A stretch of 13,356 nt of DNA from Flavobacteriales bacterium UBA1531 (GTDB lineage Bacteria > Bacteroidota > Bacteroidia > Flavobacteriales_D > Sanyastnellaceae). The notes beneath the pieces were generated by a model. The model did no database searches and was not told the origin of the DNA. It worked only from the letters and a program-made list of their open reading frames with translations. The DNA is taken from positions 633 to 13,988 of the forward strand of contig DCPZ01000093.1 of NCBI GenBank assembly GCA_002323795.1, given 5' to 3'. Position 1 is the stretch's first letter; each line of letters starts with the position of its first letter. Position numbers and translations under genes: made by a program. This document shows, in pieces, positions 1 to 5,735 of this stretch.

Positions 1-499
1 CTCCTATGCCGGTCACAGACACTGTACCGTCAGAAGGATTTGGAAAGATCATCAAACTCTGCAATTCACCTTCAAAAGTTGGTGTATTTGATGCTTCATT
101 ACACATAAAAGAACATGCATAAAATGTGTCAAAGAAATACGGTTGATAATTCTGACCATTCACCTCCCATCCGCAGCCACCGACGTATTGGCATTCTCCA
201 TTGACCAACGCCACCCCCATTGCCATTTCGCATTCCCCGAAATCAACTCCACCTAAATCAATGCAGTCAGCTTTGGTGCCTGTACATTCACCAAGCTCAA
301 AGGAAACGACACCGCCGGTATAGGTCGCGTGACAATCGTTGGAATAAGTGATACCATTGCAGCCGCAAACTGGATCCCAGATTTCAAAGCAAACCATATC
401 TGGATCTATAAGTGTACTGTCGATGCAGGATTGTGCATCTATATTTTGGCTGAAGGAAGCAAGAAAAAGAAGTACCACGTAGGCAATGAAATATTTCAT
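1..499 (-). CDS. Secreted Kazal-domain protein with T9SS sorting signal (C-terminus cut by window edge)
   Basis: I translated this directly; 166 residues are visible and the C-terminus lies outside the window. Residues 1-22 form a signal peptide (MKYF, hydrophobic core, then ...NIDAQ). A Kazal-type serine-protease-inhibitor module follows, with cysteines at 25, 37, 45, 47, 56 and 72 and the typical core DPVCGCNGITYSNDC. A second six-cysteine module (79, 90, 103, 109, 129, 133) contains GVDFGEC and GGCGWEVNG. From about residue 148, SLMIFPNPSDGTVSV matches the start of a type A T9SS C-terminal sorting domain. The protein is therefore probably exported by Sec, then secreted or anchored on the cell surface by T9SS, where it may inhibit proteases. 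Inhibitory activity is inferred from family only; many bacterial Kazal-like modules have no known target. It lies 79 bp downstream of the EI24 gene and probably has its own promoter. Confidence 0.88.
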   Translation of the reverse strand, partial: MKYFIAYVVLLFLASFSQNIDAQSCIDSTLIDPDMVCFEIWDPVCGCNGITYSNDCHATYTGGVVSFELGECTGTKADCIDLGGVDFGECEMAMGVALVNGECQYVGGCGWEVNGQNYQPYFFDTFYACSFMCNEASNTPTFEGELQSLMIFPNPSDGTVSVTGIG

Positions 500-537
500 A
501 TTTGTATTTGTCTAGAAAATCAAATCCAGATTGAAAA

Positions 538-545
538 CAAAGATA
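538..545 (-). promoter_or_regulatory. Candidate -7 promoter box for the Kazal-domain gene
   Basis: On the minus strand this reads TATCTTTG, a full match to the Bacteroidota -7 consensus TAnnTTTG, and lies 38 nt upstream of the ATG at 499. The nearest upstream TTG is 15 nt away, shorter than the usual 17-23 nt, so the -33 element is weak. Confidence 0.4.
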
Positions 546-578
546 ATCGTCAAGTGCATTCAAGCGGGCCAGAATTTT

Positions 579-1421
579 TCACGATTCAGAAGTCAGGATG
601 ACAGCGCCTACCGCACCTCCAATCGGCCCCAGAACGAGACCAAGAGGAAAAGCAAGAAAGGGAATGGTCATCAATAAATACATTGGAAAACCTAAGCCAG
701 TGACAGCGCTTCCCATTTTTTTACTTGCCCGCAACCCATCTCGACTGCCCATGCCGTGGCGCTCCCAAATGCAATCGAACATAGCAGCACCATAAAACCA
801 AGACCCGATCAAAACGAATGCAAAAGGAGTTGCAAGCGCTAGAAAAGGAGTCAAAAACGGCAGGAGAATTGAAATGAAAAAACTGGCCGTGCATATAACC
901 GCTCCCAAACTCATTTCCACCAAGAGCATCAAACAAGCTGACTTTGCTCCACGAACCAATCCATGAATGAAGGATTCCCAGCGCCAAGTTGAAGCTGTTT
1001 GAGCATGAAACTCTGCATCTGCTCGTTCAGAAAGCATTGCAATTAATGGTCCCAAAACCGCTAAAACAATGAACTTCGTGATCTTCAAATTCAATACAAA
1101 GGTTATCAATGCAAAAAGCAGATTTAACAATGACGTAATTCCTTGAGAAAGAAAGATGTGAATCAAGTTTTTAATGGTCGACCATAAGGTTCCGTCTGAA
1201 GGTGACATCTCTTTTTTCCACGCTTCCAAAAACGGAGATTCTAAGATGGCATCGCGAACCATGGACAAAGAATACCACCAGCCAAACGCCATGCATCCCC
1301 ATGCCAGTATCGTTGCGGAAGCAAAAGCAAAAACCCACCCTTTCATGCCGTGTTGCCGAATAAATTGAAAACTCGAACAAAATGCCCGTCCGCCATCAAA
1401 GAATGTTGGTTTGTCACTCAT
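579..1421 (-). CDS. EI24 domain-containing (CysZ-like) integral membrane protein
   Basis: This 280-residue, strongly hydrophobic protein has about six membrane-spanning stretches (roughly residues 30-50, 88-112, 115-133, 165-190, 192-215 and 245-272). The opening MSDKPTFFDGGRAF, the FIRQHGMKGWVF helix and the long polar loop ending near WYSLSMV resemble the EI24/CysZ family, which includes the E. coli sulfate transporter CysZ. The role of Bacteroidota members is unsettled, and no sulfur-assimilation gene is next to it, so sulfate transport is not claimed. The ATG at 1421 fits both the family N-terminus and a promoter that ends 5 nt upstream. It is transcribed divergently from mpl across 74 bp. 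Family assignment is fairly firm; function is unknown. Confidence 0.75.
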   Translation of the reverse strand: MSDKPTFFDGGRAFCSSFQFIRQHGMKGWVFAFASATILAWGCMAFGWWYSLSMVRDAILESPFLEAWKKEMSPSDGTLWSTIKNLIHIFLSQGITSLLNLLFALITFVLNLKITKFIVLAVLGPLIAMLSERADAEFHAQTASTWRWESFIHGLVRGAKSACLMLLVEMSLGAVICTASFFISILLPFLTPFLALATPFAFVLIGSWFYGAAMFDCIWERHGMGSRDGLRASKKMGSAVTGLGFPMYLLMTIPFLAFPLGLVLGPIGGAVGAVILTSES

Positions 1422-1426
1422 GATGT

Positions 1427-1459
1427 CAAAGCTACGTTGTTGGCATCAAAATGAGCAAA
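1427..1459 (-). promoter_or_regulatory. Promoter of the EI24 gene, likely giving a leaderless mRNA
   Basis: The minus strand has TTTG (1456-1459), a 21-nt spacer and TAGCTTTG (1427-1434), which fits the flavobacterial TTG-N17-23-TAnnTTTG consensus. Only 5 nt (acatc) separate the box from the ATG at 1421, so transcription should start at or within a few bases of the start codon. Confidence 0.6.
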
Positions 1460-1495
1460 CGACGCAAGCGGCGCCTGAATTGAAGAAATTGCACC

Positions 1496-2851
1496 ATGCG
1501 AATACATTTCATTGCCATTGGAGGAAGTGCCATGCACAACTTGGCATTGGCTCTCGCTGATGCAGGACATCAAGTCAGCGGATCTGATGACCAAATCCTA
1601 GAACCATCGAGAAGCCGCCTGCACCAAGCAGGACTTTTACCGCAAAAAGAAGGATGGTTTCCAGACACAATCACAGACGATGTCGACTGCGTGATTCTCG
1701 GAATGCATGCGCGACCTGATAATCCCGAATTGCTCAAGGCTCAAAAATTGGGGGTATCGATTCAGTCTTATCCAGAATTTCTCTTCAGCGCTGCAGAACA
1801 AGACCGTCGCATTGTCATAGGTGGATCGCACGGAAAAACAACCATTACTTCAATGCTTTTGCATGCGTTTAAAGCTGTCGAAAAACCCGTAAACTATATG
1901 GTTGGCGCCCAACTAGAGGGGTTTGACCGCATGGTAAAACTCGACCCCAATGTGCACACAGCAGTTTTCGAAGGCGATGAATACCTCAGCTCACCGATTG
2001 ATCGTAGACCCAAATTTTTTTGGTACCAGGCGCATTATACCTTGCTCACGGGAATCGCATGGGATCACATCAATGTATTTCCCACAGAGGAAGATTACAT
2101 CTCGCAATTCGACGCCTACTTGGAAAGCCTTGCACCCAATGCAATCGTGGTCTGGTGCGAAGAAGACACGCACCTCGCTGCTGTTATCCGACGCACGAAG
2201 CGCGCTGACCTCATCTTCATTCCATATCGCACACCGCAATGCATCGTTGGATCTGATGGATTGACCGAAGTAATGTGGAGTAATGGCTCAAAATCCCGCA
2301 CGCCGCTCATCGGCACCCACAACATCCAAAACCTAGCTGGTGCTCGAGCACTTGCAGTCGCAATTGGAATCAACGAATCCGAATTTGATTCGGCAATGGT
2401 AAATTTTACAGGAGCTGCGCGGCGATTGGAATTACTGATAGAAACCGAAAACTTCACCGCATTTCGGGATTTTGCTCATGCACCTTCCAAACTTCGAGCA
2501 ACAACAGCTGGCGTCAAAGACTCCTTTCCAAATCGCCACCTTACCGCTGTGTTTGAATTGCATACCTTCTCAAGCCTAAACAGAGAATTCCTCCCCACGT
2601 ATCGCGATGCTCTTATGAGAGCCGATGAGCAAGTCGTTTACTACGATCCGGAAGTCTTGAAGCACAAAAAGTTACCTGCGCTTGATTCAGCTTTCATTGC
2701 AGAATGTTTTGGCAACACAAAACACCTTCGAATCATTGATTCGAAGGCCGCCTTGCAAACGTTTCTCGATACTAGAAATTCAGCCAACAGCGTTTTACTC
2801 TTGATGAGTTCCGGATGGTTCAGTAAAGTGACACCAAGCTGGTTGAACTAA
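1496..2851 (+). CDS. mpl: UDP-N-acetylmuramate:L-alanyl-gamma-D-glutamyl-meso-diaminopimelate ligase
   Basis: This 451-residue cytoplasmic Mur ligase attaches the murein tripeptide recovered from cell-wall turnover to UDP-N-acetylmuramate, feeding it back into peptidoglycan synthesis. The N-terminus MRIHFIAIGGSAMHNLA is the UDP-binding Rossmann domain. GSHGKTTI at residues 110-117 is the ATP-binding P-loop, FEGDEY near 158-163 and WDHINVFPTEED at 189-200 are central-domain motifs, and RDFAHAPSKLRAT near 320-335 opens the C-terminal domain. The IGGSAMHNLA start and the HAPSK motif (rather than HHPTE) favour Mpl over MurC. Length is normal. It is convergent with the ZIP gene, with only 22 bp between the stops. 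No convincing promoter is visible in the 74 bp upstream. Position 2725-2747 inside the gene is a perfect inverted repeat. Confidence 0.93.
   Translation: MRIHFIAIGGSAMHNLALALADAGHQVSGSDDQILEPSRSRLHQAGLLPQKEGWFPDTITDDVDCVILGMHARPDNPELLKAQKLGVSIQSYPEFLFSAAEQDRRIVIGGSHGKTTITSMLLHAFKAVEKPVNYMVGAQLEGFDRMVKLDPNVHTAVFEGDEYLSSPIDRRPKFFWYQAHYTLLTGIAWDHINVFPTEEDYISQFDAYLESLAPNAIVVWCEEDTHLAAVIRRTKRADLIFIPYRTPQCIVGSDGLTEVMWSNGSKSRTPLIGTHNIQNLAGARALAVAIGINESEFDSAMVNFTGAARRLELLIETENFTAFRDFAHAPSKLRATTAGVKDSFPNRHLTAVFELHTFSSLNREFLPTYRDALMRADEQVVYYDPEVLKHKKLPALDSAFIAECFGNTKHLRIIDSKAALQTFLDTRNSANSVLLLMSSGWFSKVTPSWLN
2725..2747. repeat. Perfect 11-bp inverted repeat with 1-nt centre, inside mpl
   Basis: CCTTCGAATCA is followed by a single T and then its exact reverse complement TGATTCGAAGG. 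It lies about 105 bp before the mpl stop codon and is translated as part of LRIIDSK. No T-run follows, so it is not a standard terminator. Confidence 0.9.
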
Positions 2852-2873
2852 GCAATCGCAGAAAGCACACGGC

Positions 2874-3695
2874 TCACCCCAACCCAACGTCAAGGGACAT
2901 CATGACCAAAAATCCTCCAATAAAGCCGAGCGTTGCAAAATCTGTGTATTTGTCTCGCTGAGTTTCAGGAATCACCTCTTCCACAACCACATAGATCATT
3001 GCTCCTGCAGCAAAAGCAAGCGCATAGGGTAGAATCACCTGCATCTGCATAACTGCAATTGCTCCAATCGCTGCAGCTACTGGCTCGACCACAGCTGAGA
3101 GTTGACCGAACCAAACTGATCGACCGGCGCTAACTCCTTGGCGGCGCAGCGGCATGCTCACCGCGAGACCTTCAGGAAAATTCTGAATACCAATCCCAAT
3201 GGCCAATGCAACAGCAGCGCCGACCGAAGCCCCGTCTAGACCTAATGCTGCCGCTCCGAAGAGCACACCAACAGCAAGCCCTTCTGGAATATTATGCAAC
3301 GTAATCGCAAGGACAAGTAATGTCGAACGATGCCAATCTGTGCTTGGCCCTTCTGCTTCATCCTGTTTGAAGTTGATGTGCAAGTGAGGAGTGAATTTAT
3401 CCAATGCGAAGATGAATAAAGCCCCCAAACCAAATCCAATGGAAGCGGGAACAACCTTGGCGAACCCTTCTCCCCCAGACATTTCAATGGCAGGAGACAG
3501 CAATGACCAAAAACTCGCCGCGACCATTACGCCTCCTGTAAAGCCCAACATACTGTCAAACCATTTGCGATGCATGTCCTTGAAGACCAACACCAGTGAA
3601 GCTCCAGCTGCGGTCATAAACCAAGTGAAAAACGTCGCCAAAAGTGCCGCTTCGAGAGCACCAAGCCCTGACATGAATTCTACTATTCCCCTCAT
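2874..3695 (-). CDS. ZIP family divalent metal transporter (GufA/ZupT-like)
   Basis: This 273-residue inner-membrane protein has about eight hydrophobic segments. The metal-path signatures are LHNIPEGLAVG (133-143, TM4) and QNFPEGLAVSM (171-181, TM5), followed by VVVEEVIPE (236-244), all hallmarks of bacterial ZIP carriers. A short loop histidine pair (PHLH, about 103-106) precedes TM4. ZIP proteins move Zn2+, Fe2+ or Mn2+ into the cytoplasm; which metal is used here cannot be read from the sequence. Its ATG overlaps the stop of the upstream metalloregulator gene (ATGA), so the two are almost certainly cotranscribed and translationally coupled. The regulator's Mn-type ligand set hints at manganese or iron as the substrate (inference). 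The gene ends 22 bp from the convergent mpl stop. Confidence 0.92.
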   Translation of the reverse strand: MRGIVEFMSGLGALEAALLATFFTWFMTAAGASLVLVFKDMHRKWFDSMLGFTGGVMVAASFWSLLSPAIEMSGGEGFAKVVPASIGFGLGALFIFALDKFTPHLHINFKQDEAEGPSTDWHRSTLLVLAITLHNIPEGLAVGVLFGAAALGLDGASVGAAVALAIGIGIQNFPEGLAVSMPLRRQGVSAGRSVWFGQLSAVVEPVAAAIGAIAVMQMQVILPYALAFAAGAMIYVVVEEVIPETQRDKYTDFATLGFIGGFLVMMSLDVGLG

Positions 3696-4372
3696 TTTTC
3701 TTTCTTGCTCAATTCCACAAGCAATTGACCTGCCACTTCCCGCGAAATTCTGAGGCTCTCACCATTCTCGTCGCTCCACTCCCAACTTCCATCAAAAGGA
3801 AAATGATCCAAGACCTCAAAACGTTTGCCCAAATGAATATTCAATGCATCCAGGTGCTGCAAAAAATCCGAAGCGCTATTCGAAACACCCCGCACTGTGA
3901 ATATTTGTTCTCGCGATAATTTATCTGCCCCAATAACCCGTTCGTTTCCAGTCCAATCACCATTGGCATCGGGAATGGGATCTCCGTGCGGATCGGTCGC
4001 TGGACATCCAAGAAAAGCATCCAGGCGCTCTGTAAAATCGGCATCGCCAATGTGCTCCAATTCCTCAGCCCATTGATGCACAGCATCCCATTTGAATTTC
4101 AATTTATCGACTAAGAAAACCTCCCACAACCGATGCTTTCGAATCGTTGAGATGGCGATGCGTTGGCCTTTAGCAGTCAATACCGCTCCTTGGTATGCTG
4201 TGTGCTCAACCCATTCCAATGACGCCAACTTGCGTAACATTCCTGTGACTGCTGCTGGGGTGGCCTCAAGCTTCTCAGCAATCGACTGATTCGAAGCAAT
4301 CCCATGCTCGTTTTGCAGTTTAAAAATGACCTTCAGGTAATTTTCTTGACTGATGCTGACCGTATTTTTCAT
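3692..4372 (-). CDS. DtxR/MntR-family metal-dependent transcriptional repressor
   Basis: This 226-residue protein (from ATG 4372) has an N-terminal winged helix (SQENYLKVIFKL, then SIAEKLEATPAAVTGMLRKL), a dimerisation and metal-binding domain with HRLWEVFLVDKL and WAEELEHI, then CPATDPHGDPIP, and a C-terminal SH3/FeoA-like domain. Aligned by eye with DtxR, the ancillary ligands are kept (H80, E84, H99), as are E106 and H107. The DtxR Cys102 position is Glu103, as in Mn-sensing MntR, and the Met10/Asp8 position is Asn. It likely represses its own operon, which includes the ZIP transporter, when Mn2+ or Fe2+ is sufficient. A GTG three bases upstream (4375) could also serve as start, but the promoter position favours ATG 4372. 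MntR-like sensing is inference from ligand residues. Confidence 0.9.
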   Translation of the reverse strand: MKNTVSISQENYLKVIFKLQNEHGIASNQSIAEKLEATPAAVTGMLRKLASLEWVEHTAYQGAVLTAKGQRIAISTIRKHRLWEVFLVDKLKFKWDAVHQWAEELEHIGDADFTERLDAFLGCPATDPHGDPIPDANGDWTGNERVIGADKLSREQIFTVRGVSNSASDFLQHLDALNIHLGKRFEVLDHFPFDGSWEWSDENGESLRISREVAGQLLVELSKKEK

Positions 4373-4377
4373 CACAG

Positions 4378-4408
4378 CAAAAATAATTTTTTAATCTCAC
4401 CTAAACAA
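4378..4408 (-). promoter_or_regulatory. Promoter of the regulator-ZIP operon, likely leaderless
   Basis: The minus strand has TTG (4406-4408), a 20-nt spacer and TATTTTTG (4378-4385), a full match to TTG-N17-23-TAnnTTTG. The box ends 5 nt before the ATG at 4372, the same spacing as for the EI24 gene. Confidence 0.6.
4386..4404 (-). promoter_or_regulatory. Candidate DtxR-type operator in the promoter spacer
   Basis: On the minus strand, TTAGGTGAG (4396-4404) matches 8 of 9 bases of the classical DtxR/IdeR left half-site TTAGGTTAG. The opposite half is poorly conserved (4 of 9). It lies between the -33 and -7 elements, a good place for autorepression. This is inference from the known DtxR box. 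Confidence 0.3.
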
Positions 4409-4490
4409 TAACTCTGTTCGATTTTAAAAACTCCAACGTCATATGCCGTTGTTGATGTAATTTGCTGTTGAATTCATACCCCACTGCACC

Positions 4491-5591
4491 ATGCGCTTCA
4501 AGCCATCAACGAACTCCATAATAGGCCTGATTGGATTTGTCATTTTCGGCTTTGCCATGTGGCGTTTCAGTGAACTCGTCAGTTACCTCCTGATATCCGT
4601 AGCATTGAGCTTCGTCGGACGCCCCATTGTGCTATTACTTCAACGAATTAGCATTCGCAGCAAGCGATTTCCTTCATCCGCTGGAGCGGCAATTGCATTG
4701 GCGATGATGCTCGGCCTCACCATTGGTTTGACCCAACTTTTTGCTCCGCTTTTTGCCGAACAAGCCCTCGCCGTGCAAGGGATGCATGAAATGGGAGTCG
4801 AACGCATGGCGAACGAAACATTTTCGTGGATTGATCAGAACTTAACTTGGCTCAATTTGAGTGGAGATGAACGAAACAATAGCACCTATTTGCTCGAACA
4901 AATTCAAGGCTTCGTTCAACTCGATGGAATCGGCAGCTTCTTCGGAGCGCTTTTGCAAGGCTTGGGAGATGGTTTCATCGCTCTCTTCTCAATCCTGTTC
5001 ATGACCTTCTTTTTCTTGAAAGACGGTGCCCTTTTTCGAAACATGATTCAAGCACTGACACCCGATCATCTGGTGCCTAAAATAAATTCAATCATGGATC
5101 GAACCAGCGCATTGTTGACACGCTATTTTGGTGGTTTGGTTGTGCAAGTGGCCATAATTACAACAATCGTTTCATTGGGCTTAAGCATCATTGGCGCGCC
5201 CAACGCGTTCCTCATTGGTTTTATGGCAGGCATCTTCAATTTGATTCCATACATCGGACCGATGGCAGGTACAGCACTCGGCTTGATTTTGATTGCCACA
5301 TCTTCCTATACGGGAGCAGCAGACACAAGCGGAATCCTTCTAGGTAGCCTAGGTGTATTTGCCGTCGCACAACTCGTCGATAATTTTTTTACTCAGCCCA
5401 TTGTGTTTGCGAATCGGGTGCACGCTCATCCGCTTGAGATCTTTATCGTCATCAGCATAGCCGGTAATTTGGCGGGAGCGGCTGGAATGGTGTTAGCCAT
5501 TCCAGCATATACGTTGTTTCGAATCATCGGCCAAGAGCTGTTCAGTGGGTTCAAAGTGATTGATCAGCTGACCAAAAATCTGAATGGCTAA
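4491..5591 (+). CDS. AI-2E family transporter / predicted permease (PF01594 type)
   Basis: This 366-residue polytopic membrane protein has two N-terminal helices (about 10-50), a helix near 64-85, a polar amphipathic region (90-150), then helices near 158-176, 213-235, 237-260, 262-275, 284-300 and 315-345. Family marks are FLKDG (175-179) after the MTFFF helix, NLIPYIGP (250-257) and a VDNFFTQPIVFANRVHAHPLEIF stretch corresponding to the conserved qP-ih-HPl segment. Family members include AI-2 exporters (TqsA) and Na+/H+ antiporters; the substrate here is unknown and quorum signalling should not be assumed. The ATG at 4491 is the only sensible start. It is divergent from the metalloregulator across 118 bp, and no full TAnnTTTG box is seen on its strand. 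A strong inverted repeat lies in its 3' part at 5481-5506. Confidence 0.88.
   Translation: MRFKPSTNSIIGLIGFVIFGFAMWRFSELVSYLLISVALSFVGRPIVLLLQRISIRSKRFPSSAGAAIALAMMLGLTIGLTQLFAPLFAEQALAVQGMHEMGVERMANETFSWIDQNLTWLNLSGDERNNSTYLLEQIQGFVQLDGIGSFFGALLQGLGDGFIALFSILFMTFFFLKDGALFRNMIQALTPDHLVPKINSIMDRTSALLTRYFGGLVVQVAIITTIVSLGLSIIGAPNAFLIGFMAGIFNLIPYIGPMAGTALGLILIATSSYTGAADTSGILLGSLGVFAVAQLVDNFFTQPIVFANRVHAHPLEIFIVISIAGNLAGAAGMVLAIPAYTLFRIIGQELFSGFKVIDQLTKNLNG
5481..5506. repeat. Perfect 10-bp inverted repeat with 6-nt loop, inside the AI-2E gene
   Basis: GCTGGAATGG, loop TGTTAG, then CCATTCCAGC. All ten base pairs match and six are G-C, so the RNA hairpin would be very stable. It lies about 85 nt before the stop codon and is not followed by a U-run. 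Confidence 0.9.
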
Positions 5592-5602
5592 AGGGTTCGG
5601 CC

Positions 5603-5636
5603 AGACTATTGTTTTCGCAGAGTCTTCTTTCATTTT
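5603..5636 (+). terminator. Weak possible terminator after the AI-2E gene
   Basis: AGACT (5603-5607) and AGTCT (5621-5625) can pair over a 13-nt loop, followed by a T-rich stretch (cttctttcattttt). The stem is only 5 bp with two G-C pairs, so support is low. Confidence 0.2.
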
Positions 5637-5698
5637 TCCTTGTCTGTAAAGTTCTTTAAAAGATGTTCACAAAGGGTCGTTTCGGAAAAGTTTGCAAC

Positions 5699-5706
5699 TA
5701 ACTTTG
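5699..5706 (+). promoter_or_regulatory. -7 promoter box of pyrG
   Basis: TAACTTTG is a full match to TAnnTTTG, 29 nt before the pyrG ATG. No TTG lies at the expected 17-23 nt spacing; the sequence there is TCGTTTC. Transcription would be expected to start about 5-7 nt downstream, at the CCCG run 5710-5713. Confidence 0.5.
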
Positions 5707-5709
5707 AAT

Positions 5710-5734
5710 CCCGTATCCTTCATTCAGTTACGGG
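5710..5734 (+). promoter_or_regulatory. Hairpin in the pyrG leader, directly before the start codon
   Basis: CCCGTA (5710-5715) and TACGGG (5729-5734) are exact reverse complements around a 13-nt loop. The 3' arm ends one base before the ATG at 5736. The 5' arm coincides with the predicted transcription start, so the exact start base would decide whether the hairpin can form. Confidence 0.55.
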
Positions 5735-5735
5735 C

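Noticed and set aside
329..601. Plus-strand 90-residue ORF opposite the Kazal gene
   Set aside because: It is antisense to the signal peptide and Kazal module, which show clear family motifs; the ORF itself resembles no family.
1496..2851. MurC instead of Mpl
   Set aside because: The IGGSAMHNLA N-terminus and DFAHAPSK motif fit Mpl better, and there is no surrounding mur/fts division cluster.
3391..3753. 120-residue plus-strand ORF across the ZIP/regulator junction
   Set aside because: It is antisense to two well-supported overlapping genes, is low-complexity in character, and has no promoter box.
4409..4416. TAACTCTG as a -7 box for the AI-2E gene
   Set aside because: It has one mismatch to TAnnTTTG, no TTG at the proper distance upstream, and lies inside the opposing regulator promoter.
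4491..5591. Quorum-sensing system based on the AI-2E family name
   Set aside because: The family covers unrelated transport functions, and there is no luxS or AI-2 receptor gene nearby.
5640..5735. TTG start adding 32 residues to CTP synthase
   Set aside because: TTG starts are uncommon, the added residues resemble no CTP synthase N-terminus, and the segment holds a -7 box and a hairpin.
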